A DNA stretch of 64,000 nt, taken from contig NZ_BAHC01000169.1 in the NCBI RefSeq assembly GCF_000298195.1, positions 1 to 64,000 of the forward strand, in the 5' to 3' direction. The DNA is from Gordonia rhizosphera NBRC 16068 (lineage in GTDB: Bacteria; Actinomycetota; Actinomycetes; Mycobacteriales; Mycobacteriaceae). Below the pieces are notes generated by a model. That model was not told the origin of the DNA, did no database searches, and saw only the letters and a list, made by a program, of their open reading frames with translations. Shown here piece by piece: positions 35,954 through 45,141 of the stretch. The position numbers were made by a program, and so were the translations under genes. Each line of letters opens with the position of its first letter. Position 1 is the stretch's first letter.

Positions 35954-36733
35954 TCAGCGCCCGAGGAACGTGGGCTTCCGTTTCGCCAGGAAGGCGCTGA
36001 CCGCGGCCTTGTGGTCGACGGTCGCACCCAACTCGGACTGCACGGCGGCTTCGCGGTCGAGCGCGGCGTCGAGACCCGCGGACGACGCCGCGATGAGCGA
36101 CTTGACCCGCGCGAACGCCAGCGTGGGCCCGGCCGCGAGCCGGAGGGCCAGCTCGCGTGCGGTCGACTCGACCTCGTCGTCGGGAACCACCCGATGGACC
36201 AATCCCCAGTCGGCCGCCTCGGCGGCGGTCACCTTGTCGCCGAACAGCATGAGTCCCGCCGCTCGACTCGGGCCGAGCGCGGCCACCAGCGCATGGCTGA
36301 GTCCGGAGTCGCTGGCCAGACCGATGCCGGTGAACGCGGTCCCGAAGGAGGCGTGTTCGCCGATGACCCGGATGTCCCCGGCGAGTGCGATGCCGAAACC
36401 GGCACCGACGCACGCGCCACGCACCGCGACGACAACCGGCACCGACAGCGACGCCAGCGCCCGGATGAGGGGGTTGTAGTGCTCGGCGACCGTCGACATG
36501 GCGGTGGTCGGGTCCGCTTCGAGCGCCGCGACGTGTTCGCCGAGGTCCTGACCCACACAGAAGTTTTTGCCCTCGGCGGTGAGCAGCACGGCCCGGACCG
36601 ATGCGTCGTCGGCGATCGAGGCGACGGCGTCGACGAAGGCGACCTTGGTGGCCACGTCGAGCGCGTTGTGCGCCTTCGGTCGAGCCAGCGTGAGGGTGGC
36701 GAGGCCGTCGGCGACGGCGATGGTGACGGTCAT
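35954..36733 (-). CDS. paaG: PaaG-like enoyl-CoA isomerase
   Basis: This crotonase (259 residues) probably isomerises ring-1,2-epoxyphenylacetyl-CoA to oxepin-CoA and shifts double bonds later. It shows KNFCVGQDLGEHV near residue 58, GACVGAGFGIALAGD and TGIGLASDSGLSHALVA, with Asp in the family position used by PaaG-type isomerases. Its start overlaps the paaH stop by four bases. Assignment as PaaG rather than PaaF rests on these motifs and on the paaF-like gene at 37590. Confidence 0.85.
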   Translation of the reverse strand: MTVTIAVADGLATLTLARPKAHNALDVATKVAFVDAVASIADDASVRAVLLTAEGKNFCVGQDLGEHVAALEADPTTAMSTVAEHYNPLIRALASLSVPVVVAVRGACVGAGFGIALAGDIRVIGEHASFGTAFTGIGLASDSGLSHALVAALGPSRAAGLMLFGDKVTAAEAADWGLVHRVVPDDEVESTARELALRLAAGPTLAFARVKSLIAASSAGLDAALDREAAVQSELGATVDHKAAVSAFLAKRKPTFLGR

Positions 36734-37593
36734 GATGAAGCGTCCTTCCAGTCGTAGAATCCGCGCCCGGCCTTGCGTCCCAGCTCGCCACGGGAGACTT
36801 TGTCGCGCAGTAGTTTCGGTGGTGCGAAGCGGTCGCCGAGGGTCTCGGCGAGATGTTCGGCGATGGCGAGCCGCACATCGAGGCCGACCAGGTCGGTCGA
36901 ACGGAGCGGTCCCATGGGGTGGCGGTAGCCCAGTTCCATGGCGCGGTCGATGTCGGCCGGAGCCGCGACACCTTCTTCCACCATGCGGATGGCCTCCAGC
37001 CCGAGGCAGACGCCGAGGCGGCTGGTGGCGAAGCCGGGGGCGTCGTTGACGAGAACCTCGGACTTGCCCAGTTGCGTCACCCAGGAGCGGACGGTGGTCA
37101 CCGTGTCGTCGGTCGTTGCGGGTGCGCGGACGATCTCCACCAGCGAGGACGCCGGCACCGGATTGAAGAAGTGCATGCCGACGAACCTGCTCGGATCACT
37201 CAGCACAGCACCGAGCTCGGTGATGGACAGCGAGCTGGTGTTCGACGCGAGCACGGTCGCCCCGCCGGCCACCTTCTCCGCGGCCGCGAGTACCTCGGCC
37301 TTCAGCGCGGGGTCCTCGGGAACCGCCTCCACGACGAGGTCGAGGTCGCCCGCAAGCGCGTCGACGGACGGCACCACCGTCACGCGACCGAGGATCTCCG
37401 CCGGATCGGCGCCGCCGAGCTTGCCGCGTTCGTGGGCACGGGACAGGCCGTCCGCGACTCGAGTGTGCGCGGCTTGTGGATCATGGCTCTCCGCGATCGT
37501 CACTGCCGACCCCAGGGTGGCGAAGACCTGCGCGATCCCCGCTCCCATCCGTCCGCCGCCGATCACCGCGACTGCTCGTGGGATTGTCGTCAT
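36730..37593 (-). CDS. paaH: 3-hydroxyacyl-CoA dehydrogenase
   Basis: This 287-residue enzyme oxidises 3-hydroxyadipyl-CoA with NAD. GGGRMGAGIAQVFA is the Rossmann loop, ASNTSSLSITEL and the catalytic His in GMHFFNPVP follow, and the C-terminal domain has GYRHPMGPLRSTDLVGLDV. It is about the minimal size of the family. Four-base overlaps link it to the genes on both sides, so the three form one operon. Confidence 0.92.
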   Translation of the reverse strand: MTTIPRAVAVIGGGRMGAGIAQVFATLGSAVTIAESHDPQAAHTRVADGLSRAHERGKLGGADPAEILGRVTVVPSVDALAGDLDLVVEAVPEDPALKAEVLAAAEKVAGGATVLASNTSSLSITELGAVLSDPSRFVGMHFFNPVPASSLVEIVRAPATTDDTVTTVRSWVTQLGKSEVLVNDAPGFATSRLGVCLGLEAIRMVEEGVAAPADIDRAMELGYRHPMGPLRSTDLVGLDVRLAIAEHLAETLGDRFAPPKLLRDKVSRGELGRKAGRGFYDWKDASS

Positions 37594-38315
37594 CGTTTCC
37601 TCTCCAGGAAGGCGGTCATCCGCTCTCGTTTGTCGTCGGTCTCGAACAGCACGGCCTGCGCGATGTCGTCCACCCAGGGATGGGCCCCGGGCTCGTCGAC
37701 GATCCGCTTCATGAGGCGCAGCGCCAGCGGCGATTGCCGGGTGATGCGGTCGATGACGGTGTGGGCCTCGGCCACCGCGTCGTCGACCACCGACATCGCG
37801 AGTCCGGTCCGGAGCGCGGTGTCTGCGTCGAGCGTGCGGCCGGCGAGCAACACCTGCTTGGCCACCGACTGGCCCACCAGGGCCGGCAGACGATAGGTGG
37901 CGCCGGCCGCGGCGAGGATGCCGAGGCCCGGTTCCGGATTGCCGAACATCGCGGTCGGCGTGACGATGCGAATGTCGCAGGCATAGGACAGCTCCGCTCC
38001 GCCGCCGAGGGCGTAGCCGGACACTGCCGCGACGGTCGGCACAGGCAGGGCGGCGATCCGGTCGAAGAGGGTGCGGTTGATCCCGGCGAGCGCCTCGTCG
38101 CGACCCCGCTCCAGCAGTTCGGTGATGTCGGCGCCCCCGGCGAAGTGATCGCCACGGCCGGTCAAGAGCACCGGCTTGGGCGCACATTCGATCCGGGTGC
38201 AGACGTCGTGGAGTTCACGGATCATCGCCGCGTTGATCGCGTTGCGTTGTTCGGGTCGGTCGAGCCACACGACGTAGCGGTCGTCGCGCTCGTCCACACA
38301 GGTGGTGTTTGCCAT
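37590..38315 (-). CDS. paaF: PaaF-like enoyl-CoA hydratase
   Basis: The protein (241 residues) would hydrate 2,3-dehydroadipyl-CoA. DRPEQRNAINAAMI, HFAGGADITEL, GYALGGGAELSYACD and FGNPEPGLGILAAAG are standard crotonase motifs including the glutamate region. ATG 38315 is used; the GTG just before it (38318) is possible. It leads the three-gene operon, and a PaaR-like box at 38331 lies 16 bases upstream. Confidence 0.85.
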   Translation of the reverse strand: MANTTCVDERDDRYVVWLDRPEQRNAINAAMIRELHDVCTRIECAPKPVLLTGRGDHFAGGADITELLERGRDEALAGINRTLFDRIAALPVPTVAAVSGYALGGGAELSYACDIRIVTPTAMFGNPEPGLGILAAAGATYRLPALVGQSVAKQVLLAGRTLDADTALRTGLAMSVVDDAVAEAHTVIDRITRQSPLALRLMKRIVDEPGAHPWVDDIAQAVLFETDDKRERMTAFLERKR

Positions 38316-38330
38316 CACGCTCTATTAATA

Positions 38331-38348
38331 ACCGACTCTTTGGTCGGT
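38331..38348. promoter_or_regulatory. PaaR-like operator between paaF-like and tetR
   Basis: ACCGAC-TCTTTG-GTCGGT is a perfect inverted repeat of six-base arms. It lies 16 bases from the minus-strand gene start and 61 bases from the plus-strand tetR start. Its reverse complement matches the paaZ box at 15 of 18 positions. Confidence 0.7.
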
Positions 38349-38408
38349 TGGCAAGAGATGAGCCGAACGACCCTGCACGGCCCGGGACACGACTGCAAAG
38401 ATGAACCC

Positions 38409-39020
38409 ATGACGAGAACCCCCGCGATCCGGCGGACCGGGCGCCCCGGACGTCCCGGATACGACCTCGACTCGCTGCTCGCCGTCGCCGTCAAAGTCTT
38501 CAACGACAAGGGGTACGACGGCACCAGCATGGACGTCCTCGCCGAACGACTCGGCCTGAGCAAGTCGTCGATCTACCACCACGTGTCCGGAAAACAAGAA
38601 CTGCTCGAGCTCGCACTCAACCGCGCACTCAACGCCCTGTTCGCCGTCACCACCGAGGCCGGCGCCACCGAGGGCCGCTACATCGACCGACTGGAATACC
38701 TGGTCAGACGTAGTGTCGAGATCCTGGTCGCCGAACTCCCCTATGTAACCCTGCTACTGCGGGTGCGCGGCAACACCGCGGTCGAACGACGCGCCCTGGC
38801 CCGTCGACGCGAGTTCGACACGTTCGTCAGCAGCCTGGTCGCCGCAGCCGCCGAGGAGGGCGACCTGGCCCCCGACCTCGACCCCGACCTGGTCGCGCGC
38901 CTGCTGTTCGGCACCGTCAACTCGCTCATCGAGTGGTATCGGCCGCGGGCCGGAATCACGGCCGACGACCTCGCCGACACGGTCATCTCGATGACCTTCG
39001 ACGGCCTCCGGCGCACCTAG
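38409..39020 (+). CDS. paaR: TetR-family regulator, probable PaaR
   Basis: This TetR protein (203 residues) starts with a basic tail (RRTGRPGRPGYD) and a helix-turn-helix (LLAVAVKVFNDKGYDGTSM, then LGLSKSSIYHHVSGKQELLE). It lies among the paa genes and is divergent from the paaF-like operon with the palindromic box between, so it is the likely phenylacetyl-CoA-responsive repressor PaaR known from Corynebacterium. ATG 38409 has no strong ribosome site; an upstream in-frame ATG at 38358 would overlap the box region. Confidence 0.85.
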   Translation: MTRTPAIRRTGRPGRPGYDLDSLLAVAVKVFNDKGYDGTSMDVLAERLGLSKSSIYHHVSGKQELLELALNRALNALFAVTTEAGATEGRYIDRLEYLVRRSVEILVAELPYVTLLLRVRGNTAVERRALARRREFDTFVSSLVAAAAEEGDLAPDLDPDLVARLLFGTVNSLIEWYRPRAGITADDLADTVISMTFDGLRRT

Positions 39021-39048
39021 CCCCGACTCGAGCCTTGACAATCGGGGC
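39020..39048. terminator. Weak hairpin terminator
   Basis: A seven-bp stem (39020-39026 with 39042-39048) with a 15-base loop begins at the paaR stop codon. It is short and could be a partial terminator before paaZ. Confidence 0.4.
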
Positions 39049-39068
39049 CGGCTCAGGCGATCGTAATT

Positions 39069-39086
39069 ACCGACCGAATAGACGGT
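39069..39086. promoter_or_regulatory. PaaR-like operator upstream of paaZ
   Basis: ACCGACCGAATAGACGGT contains ACCG-AATAGA-CGGT. It lies 31 bases upstream of the paaZ start and belongs to the same motif family as 35886 and 38331. Confidence 0.65.
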
Positions 39087-39117
39087 ATCGGGATTCGACG
39101 GGTACACGGAGGCGATC

Positions 39118-41157
39118 GTGACCAATTTGCTGCAGAGCTTCACCGAGGGCCGCTGGTTCACCGCGGCGGACGAGGGCACGCCACTGGCCAGTGCCGTGGA
39201 CGGCCACGAGGTCGCGCGGATCTCGGCCACCGGTCTCGACCGTGCGGGCATGGTCGAGTACGCGAGAACGGTCGGCGTTCCCGCCCTTGCCGCGCTCACC
39301 TTCCACGAGCGCGCCGCCCTCCTCAAGCAGCTGGGCATGACCCTGATGGCCGGCAAGGAGGAGTTCTACGAGGTGTCGCGGCACACCGGTGCGACGACGC
39401 GGGACTCGGCGGTGGACATCGACGGCGGATTCGGGACGATCCTGTCCTACTCGAGCAAGGCCCGCCGCGAACTCCCCAACGACACCGTCTATCTCGACGG
39501 ACCGACAGAGCAGCTCGGCAAGAAGGGCACGTTCCTCGGCCAGCACATCTACACATCGCGACGCGGTGTCGCCGTACAGATCAACGCCTTCAACTTCCCG
39601 GTCTGGGGCTTCCTGGAGAAGCTGGCACCGGCGTTCATCGCCGGCGTCCCGTCCATCGTGAAGCCCGCCAGCCAGACGGCCTATCTCACCGAGCTGGTGT
39701 TCCGCCGGATCATCGAAAGCGGCATCCTCCCCGAGGGGTCCGTCCAATTGCTGTGCGGCAGTGCCGGAGACCTCCTCGACCACCTCGACGGCCAGGACTC
39801 GGTGGCGTTCACCGGATCGGCCGAGACCGCCGCCCGACTCCGCGCCCACCCGCAGGTCGTCACCTCCGGACTCCATTTCACCGCCGAGGCCGACTCCCTC
39901 AACGCGTCCATCCTGGGCACCGACGTCACGATCGAGGCCCCGGAATTCGACCTCTACGTCAAGCAACTGGTCACCGAGATGACCGTGAAGGCCGGACAGA
40001 AGTGCACCGCCATCCGGCGCGCGTTCGTCCCGGAACCCCTCGTCGACGACGTGATCGCCGCCGCGTCGGCGCGGCTGTCGACGATCACCGTCGGCGATCC
40101 CGCATCCGACGGCGTCCGCATGGGCGCCCTCGCCAGCATCGAGCAGCGTGACGAGGTCCTCAAATCCCTACGCGGGCTGACGAAATCGGCGAGCATCGTG
40201 TTCGGCGACCCCGACCATGTCGATGTCGTCGGTGCCGATGCCACCAAGGGTGCGTTCCTGTCCCCCATCCTGCTGCGCGCCGACGACAAGACCGCACCCG
40301 AACCCCACGACATCGAGGCATTCGGGCCGGTGTCGACGGTGATCGGCTACCGCGATGCCGCCGACGCCGTCGAGTTGGCGGCCCGCGGCAAGGGCAGCCT
40401 GGTCGCGTCACTGGTCACCAAGGACGCCGAACTCGCCGGTGAGGTGGTCCGCGGCCTCGCCCCGTATCACGGTCGAGTTCTGGTACTCAACAACGAAGAT
40501 GCGCGGGAGTCGACCGGCCACGGCTCGCCGTTGCCCGTCCTCGTCCACGGCGGTCCCGGCCGAGCCGGTGGCGGCGAGGAACTCGGTGGTATCCGCGGCG
40601 TCCTGCATCACATGCAGCGCACAGCCGTTCAGGGCACGCCGAACGTGCTGACCAGCGTCGGACGACGCTGGGTGACCGGTGCCGATCGGGTCCAGGGCGA
40701 TGTGCACCCGTTCCGCAAGAACCTGGCCGAGCTCGTGCTCGGCGACACCATCGTCGGTGGGCCCCGTCAGGTGACCCGCGCCGACATCGACCACTTCGCC
40801 GAGTTCACCGGCGACACCTTCTATGCGCACACCGATCCGGAAGCGGCAGCGGCCAATCCGCTGTTCGGCGGAATCGTGGCGCACGGATACCTCGTGGTCT
40901 CCCTGGCGGCCGGCCTCTTCGTCGACCCCGCACCCGGGCCCGTGCTGGCCAACTTCGGTGTCGACGGACTGCGGTTCCTCACCCCGGTGAAAGCCGACGA
41001 CAGTCTCACCGTGACGCTGACCGCCAAGCAGATCACGCCGCGGCAGAGTGCCGACTACGGCGAGGTGCGCTGGGATGCGGTGGTCACCAACCAGAACGAC
41101 GACCCGGTCGCCACCTACGACGTGCTGACGCTTGTCGCCAAGGCCGAGGAGGACTGA
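39118..41157 (+). CDS. paaZ: Oxepin-CoA hydrolase / semialdehyde dehydrogenase
   Basis: This fusion (679 residues) opens the oxepin ring and oxidises the resulting semialdehyde. Residues 1-520 form the aldehyde dehydrogenase part ([25 protein letters not shown], general base Glu in [10 protein letters not shown], nucleophilic Cys in GQKCTAIRR). Residues 540-680 form the MaoC-type hydratase with the Asp/His pair in the segment starting [16 protein letters not shown] and [13 protein letters not shown] 39118 is the start. The EthD-like and paaI genes follow closely in one operon. Confidence 0.95.
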   Translation: MTNLLQSFTEGRWFTAADEGTPLASAVDGHEVARISATGLDRAGMVEYARTVGVPALAALTFHERAALLKQLGMTLMAGKEEFYEVSRHTGATTRDSAVDIDGGFGTILSYSSKARRELPNDTVYLDGPTEQLGKKGTFLGQHIYTSRRGVAVQINAFNFPVWGFLEKLAPAFIAGVPSIVKPASQTAYLTELVFRRIIESGILPEGSVQLLCGSAGDLLDHLDGQDSVAFTGSAETAARLRAHPQVVTSGLHFTAEADSLNASILGTDVTIEAPEFDLYVKQLVTEMTVKAGQKCTAIRRAFVPEPLVDDVIAAASARLSTITVGDPASDGVRMGALASIEQRDEVLKSLRGLTKSASIVFGDPDHVDVVGADATKGAFLSPILLRADDKTAPEPHDIEAFGPVSTVIGYRDAADAVELAARGKGSLVASLVTKDAELAGEVVRGLAPYHGRVLVLNNEDARESTGHGSPLPVLVHGGPGRAGGGEELGGIRGVLHHMQRTAVQGTPNVLTSVGRRWVTGADRVQGDVHPFRKNLAELVLGDTIVGGPRQVTRADIDHFAEFTGDTFYAHTDPEAAAANPLFGGIVAHGYLVVSLAAGLFVDPAPGPVLANFGVDGLRFLTPVKADDSLTVTLTAKQITPRQSADYGEVRWDAVVTNQNDDPVATYDVLTLVAKAEED

Positions 41158-41162
41158 TTCAC

Positions 41163-41477
41163 ATGGCATTTCGTGTCAGTGTCTGCTACGGGCAGCCCGA
41201 CGATCCCGAGGTGTTCGACGACCACTACGAGCGGGTGCACATCCCGTTGGCGAAGGCCGTGCCCGGACTCGTCGACTTCACCTGGGGCAAGGTCGCCTCG
41301 CTCGACGGCTCACCGCCGCCGTACTACGCGATCGCCAGCCTCTACTTCGCCGACGCCGCCGCACTGAAGGCGGGCCTGCGCTCGGCGGAAATGAAGGCCG
41401 CCGCGGCCGATGTGCCGACCTTCGCCTCCGGCGGTGTCACCATGTTCACCCAGGACGAGACCTCGGTGCTGTCATGA
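41163..41477 (+). CDS. EthD family protein
   Basis: The protein (104 residues) has the dimeric alpha/beta-barrel EthD fold: FDDHYERVHIPLAKAVPGL near residue 18 and PPPYYAIASLYFADAAALKA mark the family. EthD-type proteins accompany oxidative catabolic systems and their exact role is unclear; they may isomerise or stabilise intermediates. It is five bases after paaZ and overlaps paaI by four bases. Confidence 0.85.
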   Translation: MAFRVSVCYGQPDDPEVFDDHYERVHIPLAKAVPGLVDFTWGKVASLDGSPPPYYAIASLYFADAAALKAGLRSAEMKAAAADVPTFASGGVTMFTQDETSVLS

Positions 41478-41917
41478 CCGAAACCGCCTCGGCCCCTGCC
41501 GACATCGACGATCATCCGATTTCGCGGAAGATGTTCGCCGATGATGTCGCCTCCAAGAACCTCGGCATCACCCTCGACGAACTCGGCCCCGGGTACGCGC
41601 GGGCATCCATGCGTATCACCGAACTGATGGTCAACGGACACGGGATCACGCACGGCGGGTACGTCTTCATCCTCGCCGACACCGCCTTCGCGCTGGCCTG
41701 CAACAGTCACGCGGATGCGGCGGTGGCCGCCCGCGCGGACATCCGCTTCCTGCGGCCGACGCGCGAGGGAGATGTTCTCGTCGCGGAGTCCGTAGAGCGA
41801 GGGCGGTTCGGACGCAACGGGATCTACGATGTCACGGTCCGCTGCGGCGACGACGTGGTCGCCGAGTTCCGTGGGGACAGCCGGACATTCGGTGGTCGGG
41901 CGGTTGGGGAGCGGTAG
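41474..41917 (+). CDS. paaI: Phenylacetyl-CoA thioesterase
   Basis: PaaI (147 residues) hydrolyses phenylacetyl-CoA and ring-hydroxylated dead-end thioesters. The hotdog signature NGHGITHGGYVFILADTAFA and the conserved strand ADIRFLRPTREGDV are intact, and the length is normal. Its last 172 bases are repeated at 45884-46055, where the copy is fused to another gene, so this gene borders the defence island. Confidence 0.93.
   Translation: MTETASAPADIDDHPISRKMFADDVASKNLGITLDELGPGYARASMRITELMVNGHGITHGGYVFILADTAFALACNSHADAAVAARADIRFLRPTREGDVLVAESVERGRFGRNGIYDVTVRCGDDVVAEFRGDSRTFGGRAVGER
41744..41915. repeat. 172-bp direct repeat, left copy (3' end of paaI)
   Basis: It matches 45884-46055 at 164 of 172 positions, at an exact offset of 4140 bases. 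Five of the eight differences are silent in the paaI frame. Similarity starts at the CGC codon of FLRPTREG and ends at the codon before the paaI stop. Confidence 0.95.
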
Positions 41918-42016
41918 CGGAGCCTCGCAATCCCACCCCTCGGCCTGCAGCTTCGGCAACACCCGATGACTCTCGTGCAGTTGTGCGGTGATGCGGGCGA
42001 ACGTGGTGGAGTCCAT
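41918..42016 (-). pseudogene. 5' end of an unknown gene, cut at island edge
   Basis: From ATG 42016 about 32 codons read MDSTTFARITAQLHESHRVL and LQAEGWDCEA; the frame then runs into the antisense of paaI, so the original gene is truncated at about 41918. It lies 25 bases after the hsdR remnant stop and may be the next gene of the old restriction operon. I do not recognise it. Confidence 0.5.
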
Positions 42017-42041
42017 ACGGTTGGGCTCGTCGATCCACTAC

Positions 42042-42601
42042 TCAGGCATCAGCACCCACCTGCCTGTTCTCTTCGGCGAACCGTGGGGCCATCATCTCCA
42101 TCTGCTCAAACACAGTGGTGATGGCTGCCGGCTGCTTGTCCGGGGGATATTTGTACTCCACCAGCAGCCGCTTGGTTCGGTAGCGCGTCGGCGAGGTGCC
42201 GGGCGTGTCCGTCAACGACTGGCGCGCAAAGGTGAAGGAGTCCGATCGAGGCTGGATGAGAGCGGCGGTCGGGCTGACCGACTACCTGAGATCGCCTGAG
42301 ACTACGGGAAATCAGGTGGACGAGGGCGAGGAGACACTCGGCTCGCGTTACCGAACACTGGCAGGAAATCTTGCGCGAGCGTGGGCACGTGCCGACGGGA
42401 AGTCGACACTGGAGGAGCTTCGGCCGACGGCCCAGTTCTATGAAGAAGTTCGAGTATGGATGGGCAAGTTCGGTCGTCCCATGCGGTGCGGCCGTTGTCG
42501 GCTCCGGGTGCGATGTCGGTACCGGTCAGTGGCCGCCATTCCTGGTCACCCAGCCATTCCAGCGCCAAGGTTTCCCAGTCAGCTTCGGTAAAGGTGCTCA
42601 T
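42042..42601 (-). pseudogene. hsdR remnant (type I restriction endonuclease)
   Basis: The gene begins correctly: ATG 42601 overlaps the stop of the AlbA_2 gene, and STFTEADWETLALEWLGDQE is the N-terminus typical of HsdR. After about 35 codons the frame is lost. Near 42050-42190 another frame reads RTKRLLVEYKYPPDKQPAAI and VFEQMEMMAPRF, the typical C-terminal end of HsdR, with a stop at 42042. The roughly 3-kb motor and nuclease core is missing, so restriction activity is gone. Confidence 0.8.
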
Positions 42602-44358
42602 TTGGTGTCCCTCTTCGTGAGTCGGTATGTCTGGCGACTGCTGTGCCGTTGCCCGATTCGTTGGACACGGCCCGCGTCGATGAGTTTGGCAAGGCGGCGG
42701 AGTACGGCGCGATAGTTCATGCCCAATGCGACCTCGATGGCACGCGCAGTGACGTGCCCCGCGGCGATGGCTTGTTCGACGGCGTCGAGATCGGCGGCTA
42801 TCCCTTCGGTGCCAGTCGCAGACGTATCGCCGGAGCTCGCCACAGCGGGCCGGTCGGCCATCGCGAATGCGCGATCCCCCAATTGATAGCTGGCGTAGCG
42901 CTTCCCACCTGTCCCGACCAACAGGTCGCGGTCGACCAGGTCACGGAGCGCAGCGCCGGCCGCAAGGCGGTCGACACCCCATGCTTGCAGCATCGCGTTG
43001 GTAACCCTTCCCGTCACCCGCGCCATGGCCAATGCGAGGTCCTGGGTCGAGGTCAGGTCGGCTTCGCCCAGATCGCTGATCCATTCGGTCACATCCACGC
43101 CCAGAAGTGCATGTCCAGGCACCGTGACCCGCACGTGGCCGGGGCTGACGTCGAACCGCGCCGGACTCATACCCGCCTGCCGTAGTGACCGCATCGCATT
43201 CGGTAGGCCGCTGCCCCGGTTCTCTCCGATGGACTCGTTGCTGTGCGCATCGACGGGAATGTCTGCGAGCAGTTTTGCCAGTGCCGCGTTGCGCGACGAC
43301 GAACGCTGTTCCGATGTACCGAGTGACCGAGCTGATACATCACCGAACAGTCCACCTGGGCTGTTGACGACGAGCCGGTCGAGGTACAGCTCGATCTGCA
43401 CGTGCATACCTCGCGACGCCGGGCTGTAATCCCGGTGCATGATGGCGTTGACGACAAGCTCCCGGATCACATCGAGCGGATAGTCGTAGCGGTCCTCCCG
43501 GTACAGGCCTTTGACTACCGCCGCCTTACGCATGTTGCGCCGCAAGGTTTCCTCCACCGTGGCCACCATGTCGGGGATCGGTCCGTCCGCGGTCACGTTG
43601 TCGAGGAATCGCACTCCGTCGGGTGCCTGGTCCCCGATCTCCGTCCCAGGTGACACGACCACCGCGACGAAGAGTTGTGGAAGGAACTGCTGCGGGTAGC
43701 TGCCCAACGAGATGATGCCGGCGAGTGTCGGCACATACTGCCTGTCGACGTGGGTGAGGACGTTGAGTCGCGCAAGCGCTTCCTCAGTTTTTAGGTTGCG
43801 AAAGGTTCTGGGATGCCGGTCCCGCGCCCGCCGGATCAATCGGTCGACGAGGTCAGCGTCCAAATCATCCACGGTGGCATCGGTGATCGGTTCGAGGTCA
43901 TGCTTTGGCTGCGTACGGTTGGCGAGCAGCTGAGCGACCTCGTACGCGGAGAGCAACCGATCACCGTCACCGCTACGGATGAAGGACCCCTGATGGTGGC
44001 CGCGCGTCTTGACGTAACACGGCTTGTCCACCGGGTCGATCTCATCGATGTCTGCCCGGACGATGAGTGCCCCCTCGAACTCCTCGATGTCGATCGAGGG
44101 TCGCAGCGGTGGCTCCATCTGGTCGGCGCAGGCAGTGGCCAGTGCGTCACGAGTCGACTTGGCATCGAAGCCAGGAGCCAGGGTGAATCCATCCGCCTCT
44201 GACAGCCCGAGGAGCAGGACTCCGCCGTCGCCGTTGGCGAAAGCGCTGAGTGACTCGACGACGTCCTTGGGCAGGCCACCCGCCGCCGACTTGACCTCCA
44301 CCTGGGCGAGGTCGGTCCCCAACCTGCGCAAACGTGCGACGAGATCGACTGTGTTCAT
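42598..44358 (-). CDS. AlbA_2 domain ATPase-like regulator
   Basis: This 586-residue protein starts with a Schlafen AlbA_2 domain (QVEVKSAAGGLPKDVVESLS, NGDGGVLLLGL). A central region has VIRELVVNAIMHRDYS and GENRGSGLPNAMRSLRQAG, the GHKL-type ATP-binding motifs of the HATPase_c_4 family, and a C-terminal winged-helix part follows (ALGMNYRAVLRRLAKLIDAG). A strong ribosome site GGAGGTGAG stands before ATG 44358, one base after the hsdS remnant stop. Such genes sit inside type I restriction operons. It appears intact although its neighbours are broken. Confidence 0.85.
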   Translation of the reverse strand: MNTVDLVARLRRLGTDLAQVEVKSAAGGLPKDVVESLSAFANGDGGVLLLGLSEADGFTLAPGFDAKSTRDALATACADQMEPPLRPSIDIEEFEGALIVRADIDEIDPVDKPCYVKTRGHHQGSFIRSGDGDRLLSAYEVAQLLANRTQPKHDLEPITDATVDDLDADLVDRLIRRARDRHPRTFRNLKTEEALARLNVLTHVDRQYVPTLAGIISLGSYPQQFLPQLFVAVVVSPGTEIGDQAPDGVRFLDNVTADGPIPDMVATVEETLRRNMRKAAVVKGLYREDRYDYPLDVIRELVVNAIMHRDYSPASRGMHVQIELYLDRLVVNSPGGLFGDVSARSLGTSEQRSSSRNAALAKLLADIPVDAHSNESIGENRGSGLPNAMRSLRQAGMSPARFDVSPGHVRVTVPGHALLGVDVTEWISDLGEADLTSTQDLALAMARVTGRVTNAMLQAWGVDRLAAGAALRDLVDRDLLVGTGGKRYASYQLGDRAFAMADRPAVASSGDTSATGTEGIAADLDAVEQAIAAGHVTARAIEVALGMNYRAVLRRLAKLIDAGRVQRIGQRHSSRQTYRLTKRDTK

Positions 44359-44369
44359 CTCACCTCCTC

Positions 44370-44408
44370 CGACTCTGACACTCTGACACGCGACTCTGAC
44401 ACTCTGAC
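44370..44408. repeat. Two 18-bp direct repeats at hsdS 3' end
   Basis: CGACTCTGACACTCTGAC occurs at 44370-44387 and 44391-44408, a period of 21 bases (seven codons). Each copy contains a smaller ACTCTGAC repeat. The period keeps the hsdS frame, so copy-number change would lengthen or shorten its tail. Confidence 0.85.
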
Positions 44409-44992
44409 TGGTTTGGCGATTCTGGGGCGTCAGACCATCCCGCCGACCTCGTTCTCGACGTCCTTGACGTCACCTTGGCGGACATGAGCAGCGGGAGGAA
44501 CTGGTCGCGGGTTTGCGCGAGAACAAGGTTCTCTGACTCAAAGGAAGCGACCTGGTCGGTCAGCGCTTCCAGCTGCGGTCCGATCAACCTGGCCTCGGCG
44601 CCTCCTGGAATCGAGACGGGTTCATTGAGATGTCGGCGCTGGATGTGTCCCATCGTGGTCGCCTTGTCCGCTGCCACGGCCCGAAACTCGGCCAGTTTGT
44701 CTCGCAGAGCATGCTCAACCAGCCACTGTGGCCTACCGTCGACCGGGACGACCTTGAAGATGTGCTGATTGATGATCGCCTCCGGCCGGTGCCACCGCGC
44801 GACCGTCAGCGATCCAGACCACGCGAATAAGAGGTCTCCAGGCCTCGCCACGTTGTCGTCAGGAGCTTCGATGTCGTTGTAGACCGTTGAACCGCCGATA
44901 CCGGAATTGAGCTCTGCGATCCTGATGACCACGCGACCAGTCCCTGCCGCACCCTTCGTATAGGCACGCCCATCAACGAAGCGAGCGAGGCT

Positions 44993-45024
44993 GGACAGCG
45001 GCACGCAATCGCGTGCCGCTGTCC
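44993..45024. repeat. Perfect hairpin inside hsdS remnant
   Basis: A 14-bp perfect stem (44993-45006 with 45011-45024) closes a four-base AATC loop. It coincides with the frameshift in hsdS, so it may mark the site of the lesion or of an old rearrangement. Confidence 0.7.
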
Positions 45025-45141
45025 TGAGCTGCTCGGAGCCAAGTCAATGCAGCCAATTCTTGACTTCGCGTGATCACTTCGTCATTCGCCGCGATCTTGT
45101 CGTCGAGGGCGCCGAGGATTTCAGCGATGGCCTTCGGTCAT

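Larger units (their letters stand above)
44360..45138 (-). pseudogene. hsdS remnant (type I specificity subunit)
   Basis: At about 45138-45015 one frame reads IAEILGALDDKIAAND, the conserved central region of HsdS. At about 45010, inside a hairpin, the reading moves to the frame starting GTG 45004 (PLSSLARFVDGRAYTKGA, VVIRIAELNSGIGGS, GDLLFAWSGSL, NQHIFKVVP), which is the second target-recognition domain. The first recognition domain is absent and a junction lies at about 45140. The end carries a duplicated SECQSR tail. It is a frameshifted half-gene and cannot be a normal S subunit. Confidence 0.75.
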
